Source: Chryseobacterium phocaeense (GTDB lineage Bacteria; Bacteroidota; Bacteroidia; Flavobacteriales; Weeksellaceae). From it: a stretch of DNA of 64,000 nucleotides. The position numbers and the translations under genes are program-made. This document shows positions 43,582-52,483 of this stretch, piece after piece. Numbering within the stretch: the stretch's first letter is position 1; every line of letters begins with the position of its first letter. The notes beneath the pieces are model-generated. The model was not told the origin of the DNA, searched no databases, and saw only the letters and a list, made by a program, of their open reading frames with translations. The DNA lies in contig NZ_LT827015.1 in assembly GCF_900169075.1 (NCBI RefSeq), positions 930,001 through 994,000 of the forward strand, in the 5' to 3' direction.

Positions 43582-45099
43582 ATGAAAATATTTTCTGCAG
43601 AACAGATACGCGCCTGGGATCAGTTTACCATTATCCACGAACCTGTTTCTTCCATACAGCTGATGGAAAGGGCTTCCGAGGCATTGGCGGGCTGGATTTC
43701 GGAAAACTGTAAAAATCACAAAAAAATAGCAATATTCTGTGGGAACGGAAATAATGGCGGTGATGGATTGGCAGCAGCGAGAATCCTTTATGCAAAGGGG
43801 TTTGATGTAGATATATTTGTTCAGAATGTCAAAGGGAAATTTTCAGATGATGCTTCGGTCAATTTAAAAAGACTGCGGGATTTCTCCGGAATTTTTGTCA
43901 GGGATTTCAAAGAGGCGGATCAGTATAATTTTGATGCTAAGACCATTATTTTGGACGCACTTTTCGGAAGCGGGCTTTCCAGGCCTGTGGAAGGCAGCAG
44001 CAAAGAAATAGTTGAATTCCTGAACGACAAAAACTGCATTAAAATATCCGTTGATATGCCTTCGGGAATGTCTGCTGATGATCTGCTTAAAAAAGACTCA
44101 CTTATTTTTAAAGCTGATTATACATTAAGCTTTCAATGCTGGAAAAAAAGTTTCCTGCATCCGGAAACAGGAAAATATACCGGAAAAGTAATTATTCTGG
44201 ATATAGGACTCCATCCGGAATACTATCAAGTGGAACCCGCCGAAAGCTTTGTCATAGATGAAAAGCTTATAGAGAATATCTTTAAACCAAGACAGGATTT
44301 TTCCCATAAAGGAACCTATGGGAAAGTAACCATTGCAGGTGGAAGTTATGGTAAAATAGGAGCGTCGGTACTGTCTACTAGGGCTGCATTAAAGACCGGA
44401 GCCGGACTTACCTTTGCACTGGCTCCCGGATGCGGATATGAAGTTCTTCAGACTTCCTGCCCCGAAGCCATGTTTATGAAAGGAGGAGAAGACTGTATTG
44501 ACCGTTTTCCTGTAGAAAAAGACTCCGTTGCCGGAATAGGCCCCGGCCTGGGAACTGATCCGAAAACAAAAGAAGCATTTCTGAATTTTTTAAAAGATTA
44601 TTCAAAGCCTTTGGTTCTGGACGCCGATGCTTTAAACATAATAGCTGAGGATGATAAAAACCTGAAACTGATTCCACAGAAATCCATCATAACACCGCAT
44701 CCTAAAGAATTTAAACGCCTTTTCGGAACCTCTGAAAATTCTTTTGAAAGACTGGAGTCAGCCAAAAGAAAAGCAGAAGAACTAAAGATTTACTTAGTAC
44801 TTAAAGATCATCATACGCAGGTGATTACTCCCGAAGGAAATATATTTTATAATATAACCGGAAATGCAGGTTTGGCTAAAGGCGGAAGTGGGGATATCCT
44901 CACAGGGGTCTTAACTTCACTTCTTGCACAGGGATATTCAGAAGAAGAAACATGTATTTTAGGCGTATGGCTTCATGGACGGGCGGCTGATCTGGCTGCT
45001 GAAAAGCATTCTAAAGAATCAATGCTGCCTACGGATGTGATTGATGAATTCGGGAAGGTTTTTGAGGAACTGAACAGGAGGGTGGCAGTGAAATTGTAG
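43582..45099 (+). CDS. nnr: Bifunctional NAD(P)H-hydrate epimerase / ADP-dependent NAD(P)H-hydrate dehydratase
   Basis: Repairs hydrated NAD(P)H. The protein has 505 aa with the standard two-domain fusion. The N-terminal YjeF_N epimerase (about 1-215) has FCGNGNNGGDGLAAARIL and SVDMPSGMSAD. The C-terminal ribokinase-like dehydratase (about 225-500) has AGIGPGLGTDPKT, LVLDADALNIIAED, TPHPKEFKRLFG and the nucleotide-binding NAGLAKGGSGDILTGVLTSL. Monocistronic; upstream is a 250-bp AT-rich spacer divergent from mscL. Confidence 0.96.
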   Translation: MKIFSAEQIRAWDQFTIIHEPVSSIQLMERASEALAGWISENCKNHKKIAIFCGNGNNGGDGLAAARILYAKGFDVDIFVQNVKGKFSDDASVNLKRLRDFSGIFVRDFKEADQYNFDAKTIILDALFGSGLSRPVEGSSKEIVEFLNDKNCIKISVDMPSGMSADDLLKKDSLIFKADYTLSFQCWKKSFLHPETGKYTGKVIILDIGLHPEYYQVEPAESFVIDEKLIENIFKPRQDFSHKGTYGKVTIAGGSYGKIGASVLSTRAALKTGAGLTFALAPGCGYEVLQTSCPEAMFMKGGEDCIDRFPVEKDSVAGIGPGLGTDPKTKEAFLNFLKDYSKPLVLDADALNIIAEDDKNLKLIPQKSIITPHPKEFKRLFGTSENSFERLESAKRKAEELKIYLVLKDHHTQVITPEGNIFYNITGNAGLAKGGSGDILTGVLTSLLAQGYSEEETCILGVWLHGRAADLAAEKHSKESMLPTDVIDEFGKVFEELNRRVAVKL

Positions 45100-45102
45100 T
45101 TG

Positions 45103-45180
45103 GGCTAAAAGGCGAAAGGGCGAAATCGCAAAAAGGCTAATAAGCGAAATGGCAAAAAAGGCGAATGGGCTAATTAATGG
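45103..45180. repeat. GGCGAAA-family simple repeat after nnr
   Basis: About eight degenerate units of the form (A)AGGCGAAANGG follow the nnr stop codon (for example AAAAGGCGAAAGGGCGAAAT). The family recurs at 41205-41235 and 57271-57475. Confidence 0.65.
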
Positions 45181-45214
45181 GGTGAAGGTGATGAGTAATC
45201 TCTGTTCACATTAA

Positions 45215-45260
45215 ATAAAAAAGGGCAAATCTGCCTTTTTGCAAATTTGCCCTTTCGCGT
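45215..45260. terminator. Terminator between nnr and lgt
   Basis: AAAGGGCAAAT/ATTTGCCCTTT (45220-45230 with 45245-45255) with an inner GC/GC pair. The uninterrupted T-run is on the minus strand, so it mainly serves lgt. Confidence 0.8.
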
Positions 45261-45274
45261 TTTTACCCTAAAAA

Positions 45275-46543
45275 CTATTCCGGTTTTTCATTTTCCGCCT
45301 GGGTAATTTTAAATTTCTTAGACATCAGCATGATGACAACTCCGGCAATCATAAACGGGATGGAAAGAACCTGGCCCGTGTTAAGGCTGCCAATCTGGAT
45401 GAACTCGTCTCCCTGAGGCTCTTTTAAGAATTCTACAAAGAATCTGATGGCCCAAAGGATAATAAAGAACAATCCGAACAGCCATCCCTGCTGGTATTTT
45501 TTATTGGTTTTTCTATACAAGATCCATAGCAGTACAAAAAGACATACATAACCTATAGCTTCAAGAAGCTGACCCGGATAACGAGGAACAGTAGGCCCAT
45601 ACTCACTGCTTTGCTGTGGAAAAAGAATAGCAAGCGGAGAATTTGGAGCAGCAGCTTTTCCTACGATTTCGGAGTTGAAAAAGTTCCCTAGTCTTACAAA
45701 TGCACCTCCAAGCGCAACTACAATTCCTAGTCTGTCATATACCCAGAACGGATTTTTTTTAATAATTTTGAATGAGTAATATAAGGTGGTGAAAATCAGT
45801 GCTATGGTCGCTCCGTGGCTGGCCAGTCCTGAGAATCCCGTAAATTTAAATCCGTTTTTGGTGCTGATCGGTAAAAAAACACTCCAGAAATCCTCCTTGA
45901 ATAATTCCGGTTGGTAGAAAATAACATGGCCTAATCTTGCCCCTAAAATGGTTCCGATCAGGGTCCATGTGAAAAGCGGCTCTAGATATTTCTGGTTTAC
46001 GTTATCAATTTTAAATATTCTGAGCATTAAAACATATCCAAAACCAAATGCAAAAACAAACATAAGGCTATAGAAATGCAAGGTTACAGGCCCTATCTGA
46101 ATTCCTTTTGAAGGATCCCAGATTTTGAATGGCGTTTCAAGGGCTACGCTATCAGTCCCGGTGATAGGTTTTGCGGTTTTAACAGCATACTTGAAATGAG
46201 TAATATTATCTTTGGTAGCCGGTGTGTCAATCAGTTTAAAATTTTTATCAAAGAACTGATAATGCAGGCTTTTGTATTTTTCCAACGTGTTAACACTGTA
46301 ATTGAAATAAGCCGGTTCAAAATTTGACTCGTTCAGGATGACCAGAACATTGTTCCCTGCATTTTTTTCGGGAAAAGCATTCAGGTCGCCTACCTCCGTT
46401 GTTGAAAAGATTTTTACCGGGACACTGCCTCCGTTTACTTTCAGCGTTCCGTCTGATAAACCTCCGGGATAGTCCTGAGCAAAGGTGAATTGCATGATGA
46501 ATGCAAATACGATGAGATAAATTCTGAAAAATAGGTTACTCAT
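45275..46543 (-). CDS. lgt: Prolipoprotein diacylglyceryl transferase with N-terminal secreted extension
   Basis: Transfers diacylglyceryl to the lipobox Cys of prolipoproteins at the inner membrane. The Lgt core occupies about residues 150-410, with GARLGHVIFYQPE, GLASHGATIA, GAFVRLGNFFNSEIVG (the catalytic Arg region), RYPGQLLEA and RFFVEFLKEPQ. At 422 aa it is about 130 residues longer than usual: the N terminus has its own signal-like segment (IYLIVFAFIMQFTFAQDYPG) and a folded extracytoplasmic domain (about 25-145) before TM1. It follows yidD by 29 bp on the same strand. Confidence 0.93.
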   Translation of the reverse strand: MSNLFFRIYLIVFAFIMQFTFAQDYPGGLSDGTLKVNGGSVPVKIFSTTEVGDLNAFPEKNAGNNVLVILNESNFEPAYFNYSVNTLEKYKSLHYQFFDKNFKLIDTPATKDNITHFKYAVKTAKPITGTDSVALETPFKIWDPSKGIQIGPVTLHFYSLMFVFAFGFGYVLMLRIFKIDNVNQKYLEPLFTWTLIGTILGARLGHVIFYQPELFKEDFWSVFLPISTKNGFKFTGFSGLASHGATIALIFTTLYYSFKIIKKNPFWVYDRLGIVVALGGAFVRLGNFFNSEIVGKAAAPNSPLAILFPQQSSEYGPTVPRYPGQLLEAIGYVCLFVLLWILYRKTNKKYQQGWLFGLFFIILWAIRFFVEFLKEPQGDEFIQIGSLNTGQVLSIPFMIAGVVIMLMSKKFKITQAENEKPE

Positions 46544-46572
46544 TGCTATGGATTTAATAGTTTGTTATTCAT

Positions 46573-46815
46573 TTATTTTTTAGGAGGAACAGGGTCGTAG
46601 CCGCTGCCTCCCCAGGGATGGCATTTTGAAATTCTCCTTACACCCAGCCAAAGTCCCCTGAAAATACCATGAACCTGAAGTGCCTCCACCATATAATGGG
46701 AGCAGGTAGGTTGGTAACGGCAGTTTTTGGGAAGCAGAGGCGAAATAAACCATTGGTAAAATTTTATTAAAATTACCAAAGGAAAACTAATGATTTTATT
46801 GAATGTAAGTTTCAA
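46573..46815 (-). CDS. yidD: Membrane protein insertion efficiency factor YidD
   Basis: The protein has 80 aa with the full family signature: [39 protein letters not shown] and [15 protein letters not shown]. It assists YidC-dependent membrane protein insertion. In most genomes it sits in the rpmH-rnpA-yidD-yidC cluster; here it heads a two-gene operon with lgt. A minus-strand TATTTTTG box (46830-46823) ends 7 nt from the ATG. Confidence 0.96.
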   Translation of the reverse strand: MKLTFNKIISFPLVILIKFYQWFISPLLPKNCRYQPTCSHYMVEALQVHGIFRGLWLGVRRISKCHPWGGSGYDPVPPKK

Positions 46816-46822
46816 AACAATG

Positions 46823-46830
46823 CAAAAATA
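46823..46830 (-). promoter_or_regulatory. -7 box close to the yidD start
   Basis: TATTTTTG on the minus strand, 7 nt from the ATG at 46815. No -33 partner identified. Confidence 0.4.
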
Positions 46831-46853
46831 GGGTAAAAAAATTAAAATTAGTT

Positions 46854-46861
46854 TAATTTTG
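46854..46861 (+). promoter_or_regulatory. -7 box of rarA
   Basis: TAATTTTG fits TAnnTTTG, 56 nt before the TTG start at 46918. Confidence 0.4.
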
Positions 46862-46917
46862 TTAGAAGTTTCAGAGACAAAACCTGGATCTGTTTATCCA
46901 TAAAAAATTAAATTATC

Positions 46918-48195
46918 TTGAGCCAGAATATTCCCCTAGCCGAAAAATTAAGACCCAAAACCCTTGATGAAGTTCTCGGGCAGGAACATCTCACCGGTGA
47001 AAAAGGTACGATCAGAAAGATGATCGAAAATAATACATTGAATTCACTGATTCTCTGGGGACCTCCCGGGACCGGGAAAACCACTCTGGCTGAAATTATT
47101 TCAGAAAAATCCGGACGAAAGTTTTATAAGCTTTCCGCAGTGTCATCAGGGGTTAAAGATGTACGCGATGTGATTGAAGATGCTAAAAAGCAGAATTTGT
47201 TCTCCGGGAAATCTCCTATTTTATTCATTGATGAGATTCACCGTTTCAATAAATCCCAGCAGGATTCCCTTTTGCATGCTGTGGAGAAAGGATGGATAGT
47301 TCTGATTGGGGCTACTACGGAAAACCCCAGCTTTGAAGTGGTATCGGCACTTTTATCGCGAAGCCAGGTGTATATCCTAAAAGCATTAAGCTATGAAAAG
47401 CTTGAAGAACTCATTGAAACTGCTTCACAGCGGTATAATAAAGATGAGGGAACCGGTTTTGAAATTGTAGAAAATGGAGCTTTCATACAGTATTCGGGAG
47501 GTGATGCCAGAAAACTGATTAATTCCGTTGAGCTTGTTCTTAACCAATACAAAAATTCAGATAAAAAGGAAATCAGGAACGCAGATGTTCTGGAAGTTTT
47601 GCAGGAAACCATGGCGCTGTACGATAAAAACGGGGAGCAGCATTATGATATTATTTCCGCTTTTATAAAATCCATGCGCGGCGGTGATCCTAACGGTGCA
47701 GTTTACTGGCTGGCAAGGATGATTGCAGGCGGGGAGGATATCAAGTTCATTGCAAGAAGAATGCTGATCCTGGCAGCGGAAGACATCGGATTGGCGAATC
47801 CTAATGCGTTGGTGATCGCCAACAACTGTTTTCAGGCGGTGAATGTCATCGGAAATCCGGAATCGAGGATTATTTTGAGTGAGACGGCAGTGTATCTTGC
47901 GGTTTCCCCTAAAAGCAATTCAACCTATATGGCTATCAACGAAGCGCTGGCTCTGGTAAAACAGACCGGTAATCTGCCCGTACCTTTGCATCTGAGAAAT
48001 GCCCCTACCAAGCTGATGAAAGATCTGGATTATGGAAAAGATTATAAATATGCCCATTCCTATGAAGGTAATTTTGTAGATCAGGATTTTCTGCCTGAAG
48101 AAATAAAAAATGTGAAGCTCTATCAGCCCGGAAATAATGCCACAGAGAAAAAAATCTATGAAGAGCTTAAGAAAAAATGGAGCAACAGATATTAA
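46918..48195 (+). CDS. rarA: Replication-associated recombination protein A (RarA/MgsA AAA+ ATPase)
   Basis: AAA+ ATPase acting at stalled replication forks. The protein has 425 aa. The N terminus [20 protein letters not shown] starts from TTG 46918; no ATG is available that keeps this conserved block. Walker A is [12 protein letters not shown] (about 48-59) and Walker [15 protein letters not shown], with sensor 1 [10 protein letters not shown] and the arginine-finger region ALLSRSQVY. The C-terminal tetramerisation/clamp-loader-like region contains [20 protein letters not shown]. Monocistronic. Confidence 0.95.
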   Translation: MSQNIPLAEKLRPKTLDEVLGQEHLTGEKGTIRKMIENNTLNSLILWGPPGTGKTTLAEIISEKSGRKFYKLSAVSSGVKDVRDVIEDAKKQNLFSGKSPILFIDEIHRFNKSQQDSLLHAVEKGWIVLIGATTENPSFEVVSALLSRSQVYILKALSYEKLEELIETASQRYNKDEGTGFEIVENGAFIQYSGGDARKLINSVELVLNQYKNSDKKEIRNADVLEVLQETMALYDKNGEQHYDIISAFIKSMRGGDPNGAVYWLARMIAGGEDIKFIARRMLILAAEDIGLANPNALVIANNCFQAVNVIGNPESRIILSETAVYLAVSPKSNSTYMAINEALALVKQTGNLPVPLHLRNAPTKLMKDLDYGKDYKYAHSYEGNFVDQDFLPEEIKNVKLYQPGNNATEKKIYEELKKKWSNRY

Positions 48196-48308
48196 ATGTT
48201 GGAAGGCGGAAGAGGGAGGTTTGAAGTTAATCTTAGTCAGTAATTTTGGCTGTTACCCATTTTCCCGGATGCTATCAAAATAAAATCAACTTATTCAGAT
48301 TAAATAAC

Positions 48309-48336
48309 AAAAGGATACCTTCTTGGTATCCTTTTT
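48309..48336. terminator. Bidirectional terminator between rarA and the secreted-protein gene
   Basis: 11-bp stem AAAAGGATACC/GGTATCCTTTT (48309-48319 with 48325-48335), loop TTCTT. Confidence 0.9.
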
Positions 48337-48355
48337 ATCTTGTATACAAATGATT

Positions 48356-48787
48356 TTAAAGAACCTTTAGAAATACTGTTTTCTTTCCGTTGTAGTCTTT
48401 AACTTCTACGTTGCCCATTATATCACCATAGATTTTCATATTGGTGTCCGGGAATTCATAGCCTTCAATGATAACAGGAGTATTTTCCGAAACACCGTTT
48501 TGTTTGTTCACTTCAGCAAGCGAGATTCTGTCCAGGGCTTCATAACCATTTTTGATTTTGAATTCCGTAAGACCTTTTTCGGCAAGGAAGCTGTATTTTT
48601 TTAAGCCCTGAGGCAGTCCTGCAGCACTTTTATAGACATTTGAACTCTGAACGATGGCTTTTTTTGCATTGAACATACCAACAGTTCCGACAATATCATT
48701 AGCTACAGCAAACTTTACAGAAGGGTTCTTCTGCGCAAATAATGTTGCAGAGGATAATAATAAAAAAGAATAGAGTAATTTTTTCAT
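48356..48787 (-). CDS. Small secreted protein of unknown function
   Basis: The protein has 143 aa with a signal peptide (SFLLLSSATLFAQ). The remainder has a repeating Gly/Asn and beta character (NDIVGTVGMFNAKKA, FKIKNGYEALDRISLAEVNK). It has no cysteine and no recognised domain. It is monocistronic on the minus strand between a bidirectional terminator and a 268-bp spacer. No function assigned. Confidence 0.75.
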   Translation of the reverse strand: MKKLLYSFLLLSSATLFAQKNPSVKFAVANDIVGTVGMFNAKKAIVQSSNVYKSAAGLPQGLKKYSFLAEKGLTEFKIKNGYEALDRISLAEVNKQNGVSENTPVIIEGYEFPDTNMKIYGDIMGNVEVKDYNGKKTVFLKVL

Positions 48788-48998
48788 AACCAGAATATGT
48801 AACTGTTAAAAACTGGATAAATATAATTAATTTTTATAAAATGTGAATGAATTTTCATGATATTTTAAAGATTGTTTAGAAATAACACGTTTTTTTGCAA
48901 AATCGAAGGGCTGCACAGCGCATCACCGGAATTAAATCTGTGTTAATAACCTCTCAAAAATACAGACCGGCCCTTCTTTCAACTTCCATAACTTAAAA

Positions 48999-49047
48999 CC
49001 TTAAACCTTAAACCTTAAACCTTAAACTTTGAACCTTGAACCCTGAA
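48999..49047 (-). repeat. TTYAARG heptamer array (7 units, minus strand)
   Basis: Seven 7-bp units (plus-strand CCTTAAA x4, CTTTGAA, CCTTGAA, CCCTGAA) end 8 nt from the stop codon of the DUF2339 gene. Same family as 16347-16402 and 33441-33517. Confidence 0.9.
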
Positions 49048-49055
49048 CTCAAACC

Positions 49056-51272
49056 CTATTCCTCCTTTTCCTCATCCTTCTTCTCCACCATATTCCTGAT
49101 AATATTCTTCAGCCGCTGGAAGGTAAAGGAACTTAATAATAGGATGACGCCCAAAATAATAAATGCCGTGATCCTTGAAACATTGTCCATCTGCCACACA
49201 TCATAGCTGTATAGTTTAAGCACCATAATCCCAATCAATGTAAATCCGATTCTGCTGTATTCAGGAGTGCTTTTTTTCAGACTGACGTAGATGAATATAC
49301 TCGCCAAAACAGTCCATATAATAGGCAGATAAAGAATGGTGAAATGTTCTCTTGCTTTTGAAATATACTCCGGATTAGTGACGGAACCTGCAAGATACGT
49401 ATTGTAAAGACCACAACTCACCGCAATGGTAATGGTCGCTGATAAAGCCCAGTACGAGATTTTAGTCTGATAAAAATCACGGATGGAAGATACATTCCAA
49501 AGTACATATACAAAAGGAATCCAGTGCAAAAGATGTAACATATAAAAACTGAATGTAATATCCTTATACAATACCGAAGTCACAAGTTCTGATGCCACAA
49601 ATGAAGCATTAAAAGCGATCAGGATCAGGAAGAGATAAATAAGTCCCGTTTGAATGGTTGGGTTGATATCCAGTTTTTTCCTGAGCAACAGCAATCCGAA
49701 AACATAATAAATACTGAAAAGCATCCCAATACTCAGAATAGAAGGCCATGGCTGATCTGAAATATGGTACGTGATTTCCAGCAGAAGGGCGAGGTAAATA
49801 ATTCCATAGCTTACTGCCGCAAAAACAGTTTCAAAGAAATTATCTTCCGTTTTTCCGGCTTTATGCATGTTTTTCAGCAAAAATAGATTGACAGCCGTTG
49901 TGGAAATGGTAATCAGACTGGTTAAAAATACAGGATTCACTATAACTACCATATTGTCCTTATTAAAATAGGAAGACCACGTGACGATCTGAGCCATAAT
50001 CACCATTGGAAATAAAACATAAAAACATGTTCTGAAAATATCATGTCCGCTTTTTTTCCAGATATAGAGCAAAAGTGATGCTTCCACCGCCCACACGCTT
50101 GTGATGAGGTGCGTTTTAAACTGAAGAGCAACTGCAACCGTGACAAGACTGACAGAAAGGGCTGCAAAGACAGAATAGCTGAACCCAAAGTCTTTTTTCT
50201 GATATTCCTTTAAAAAAAGAATCCCATTAACTACCGCGAAAATAAGCGGGAAAATAATAACCGGTTCGTACCCTGCCGTGTTGAATATATAAATCAACCC
50301 AATAATAGCTGAAAAGTTGATGAGAACAAGCATCAGCGTATTCCATGGTGAAAGTGTTTTGTTTTTGAGATAATCCTGCAGGGCAAAAGCATAGAAAATA
50401 ATGTAATTAATAATATAAAATACAATGGTAAGCCATTCAGGTTTTTCTGAGGTCCAGGAGAACAGATAGATGCTCGTGAAAACATACGCTGTCCATCCCA
50501 CACTTTTCCAGTTTTTAAGGAATGCAGCAGCAAGCATACCAATATTCAGAAGGGTAAGATACGTGAACAGGAAAAGGTAATTGCTCTGTCCCGTGCTGAT
50601 CATCAGCGGAGCAGAAAACCCACCCAGAAGAGCAAAAATAATAAGGACTTCACTTTTATAATAATAGGCGAGGGCAATCGAAATTAACGTGATCAGAGTA
50701 GTGATAAAAAAAGCGGTGTTCTGCGTAAAAAGATGATATTCCCGGAAAGCAATCGTTGTGGTAAAATACAGAACGGCAATTCCTCCTCCCGTGATAATAG
50801 ATGCAAAGACTGCATAATTTTTTCTTAGAAAATGCCCGGCAGTTATAATTACGGCTCCTACGGCAAGGCCTATTCCCGCTCTTAAGGTTTCACCGATCCA
50901 GTTTTTGTCAATAGCATATTTTACAAAATAGCCTATTCCGAGAACGAGTGTGAATATCCCGATGATGGTCAGGATGTTTTGTTTTAAAAAATCAAAAGCA
51001 GGTTCCAGCCAGTCTTTTTGTGGTGGTGAAGGAAGTTCTGGTTCATGGATTTCTTCATTGGCCGGAATACTTTGAACCTGTTGAGGGAGCTCAGCTTCTT
51101 GTACAGGGGCTTTTTCGTCCTGTAAGATTGCTGACGTTCTTTGCTGCGGCTGATTAAATTTAAGTTTTAGATCATCAATCTCTTTCTCAAGCCTTTTAAT
51201 CTTAATATTAAGCGTATTGAAGGCAAAAAAAATAATGGCAATGACGAATATAATTAAGAGAACTTCACTCAT
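49056..51272 (-). CDS. DUF2339 polytopic membrane protein
   Basis: The protein has 738 aa from ATG 51272 (MSEVLLIIFVIAIIFFAFNT). An N-terminal helix is followed by a coiled coil (NIKIKRLEKEIDDLKLKFNQ) and a Gln/Pro/Glu-rich linker to about residue 105. Twenty or more transmembrane helices follow, opening with LTIIGIFTLVLGIGYFVKYA and IGETLRAGIGLAVGAV, the DUF2339 signature. An in-frame ATG at 51335 lies upstream of a consensus TATATTTG box (minus 51294-51287) and is rejected. No function is known for the family. The protein ends in a Lys/Glu-rich tail followed by the heptamer array. Confidence 0.88.
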   Translation of the reverse strand: MSEVLLIIFVIAIIFFAFNTLNIKIKRLEKEIDDLKLKFNQPQQRTSAILQDEKAPVQEAELPQQVQSIPANEEIHEPELPSPPQKDWLEPAFDFLKQNILTIIGIFTLVLGIGYFVKYAIDKNWIGETLRAGIGLAVGAVIITAGHFLRKNYAVFASIITGGGIAVLYFTTTIAFREYHLFTQNTAFFITTLITLISIALAYYYKSEVLIIFALLGGFSAPLMISTGQSNYLFLFTYLTLLNIGMLAAAFLKNWKSVGWTAYVFTSIYLFSWTSEKPEWLTIVFYIINYIIFYAFALQDYLKNKTLSPWNTLMLVLINFSAIIGLIYIFNTAGYEPVIIFPLIFAVVNGILFLKEYQKKDFGFSYSVFAALSVSLVTVAVALQFKTHLITSVWAVEASLLLYIWKKSGHDIFRTCFYVLFPMVIMAQIVTWSSYFNKDNMVVIVNPVFLTSLITISTTAVNLFLLKNMHKAGKTEDNFFETVFAAVSYGIIYLALLLEITYHISDQPWPSILSIGMLFSIYYVFGLLLLRKKLDINPTIQTGLIYLFLILIAFNASFVASELVTSVLYKDITFSFYMLHLLHWIPFVYVLWNVSSIRDFYQTKISYWALSATITIAVSCGLYNTYLAGSVTNPEYISKAREHFTILYLPIIWTVLASIFIYVSLKKSTPEYSRIGFTLIGIMVLKLYSYDVWQMDNVSRITAFIILGVILLLSSFTFQRLKNIIRNMVEKKDEEKEE

Positions 51273-51286
51273 TCTGTACTTTTTAT

Positions 51287-51294
51287 CAAATATA
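51287..51294 (-). promoter_or_regulatory. -7 box of the DUF2339 gene
   Basis: TATATTTG on the minus strand fits TAnnTTTG and lies 14 nt before the chosen ATG, but inside the reading frame if the earlier ATG were used. Confidence 0.5.
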
Positions 51295-51381
51295 AAGCAA
51301 ATGTTTTTAACCGTATAAAAATTAATCCACCACATATTCTGTGATGGATTAACCGTGCAGAGTGATTAAATTATCTTTTTT

Positions 51382-52104
51382 CTAGTTAGATACTTTATAG
51401 ATGAAGAATGATCCGATACTTGTTCCCAGTAATCCTCCCTCCAGTAGAGAAGACCCGGTAAGCCCAAAAGAAACTTTGTCTCCTGCCTGAAATGAATACA
51501 GGGAATTAATGGTGCTCTCTGAAATAGTTAAGCTTAATACAAGTGGAACAGTAAGGCCACTGAATACACGGCTGTCAATAAGAGTACCGACACCGCCTCT
51601 GGTTCTGAAAATTCCAATACCCGGAGTATTGGTAAGTATGGCAGCCTGTAATCCTGCACCATAACGGAAAGAAAATCCTACGTGATACACACCGGTGGAC
51701 GGAATGGTGTATGTATAATCCGTTTCAGAGAATAATGAAGCGGATCCCACTGTTCTTTCGGCGGTCAAAAAGTTCACCACCCTGAATCCGGTAGGGAAAA
51801 TCCCAAGACTCAGGAGCGTGATTCCGCTGGTTTTCTTGGCGGCATATACGGAACTGTTTGTATTGGCGGCAGTAGCAGCAGCATCAATAATGACCTGCGG
51901 TTCTACTTTGGCAACCTGAAATGTTCCCTGGTTTACGGCCATAATGGTGTAACCGGGCAATGCTGTAGCAAGGGGAGTGTCACGGATTTTCATGGTTCCG
52001 TTTACGTCCAGAGCTGCGGTAGGGTTCGGGGTATTAATCCCAATCTGTGAAAATGCGGAAACACTGCATAGAGCTAATGCTAAGCTGTAGATTTTAGTTT
52101 TCAT
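51382..52104 (-). CDS. Secreted protein with adhesin/tail-fibre-like head and jelly-roll-like C-terminal domain
   Basis: The protein has 240 aa from ATG 52104; upstream only a TTG at 52131 is available and it would extend the signal peptide. After the signal (LALALCSVSAFSQ) comes IGINTPNPTAALDVNGTMKI, a repeat-head motif typical of Bacteroidota surface proteins and phage-tail-fibre-like proteins. The C-terminal half (about 125-240, including YTIPSTGVYHVGFSFRYGAG and FQAGDKVSFGLTGSS) has the beta-rich spacing of C1q/TNF-like jelly rolls. That fold call is an inference. There is no type IX sorting domain. Monocistronic. Confidence 0.72.
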   Translation of the reverse strand: MKTKIYSLALALCSVSAFSQIGINTPNPTAALDVNGTMKIRDTPLATALPGYTIMAVNQGTFQVAKVEPQVIIDAAATAANTNSSVYAAKKTSGITLLSLGIFPTGFRVVNFLTAERTVGSASLFSETDYTYTIPSTGVYHVGFSFRYGAGLQAAILTNTPGIGIFRTRGGVGTLIDSRVFSGLTVPLVLSLTISESTINSLYSFQAGDKVSFGLTGSSLLEGGLLGTSIGSFFIYKVSN

Positions 52105-52483
52105 AAGGTAAGTTTTTTTATTAGTTTTCAATTAAATCAAGCAAAAATCATGCCTTGTTTGTGATTAATTTAATGTATAGTTATTTTTAATGTGAATAAT
52201 TTAAACATTTGTTTATTATTTTCTTTACTTTATTTCATAATATGGTTATATATCTTTATTTTTTATTTTATTCATCGGTGTAAAAGTATATAATTTATTT
52301 TATTATATCACTACTTAATGAAATAATTAACATTTATAATAGCCGTAAAATGAAAATCTTATGTCGGAAAAAGTAGAGTAATTTTGTCAGTATTTAGTAA
52401 TGACGGGAACTGGACATGGAATGCACAATAAAAAAAACACTGCCGGTTAACGGCAGTGTCAGTTTAATACAAATGGATATTTC
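52105..52483. other. AT-rich gene-free stretch upstream of the adhesin-like gene
   Basis: About 380 bp with no supported coding frame, very AT-rich between 52190 and 52380. The last 54 bp hold the pheA terminator. A minus-strand GATTTTTG (52150-52143 region) is one base from the -7 consensus and may be the promoter of the gene at 52104. Nothing else recognised. Confidence 0.5.
52430..52459 (-). terminator. Intrinsic terminator of pheA
   Basis: On the minus strand ACACTGCCG (52459-52451) pairs with CGGCAGTGT (52445-52437), loop TTAAC, followed by a T-run. Confidence 0.9.

Noticed and set aside
51273..51335. Upstream start for the DUF2339 protein
   Set aside because: A consensus TATATTTG box falls inside this extension; the downstream ATG gives a clean membrane-helix start.
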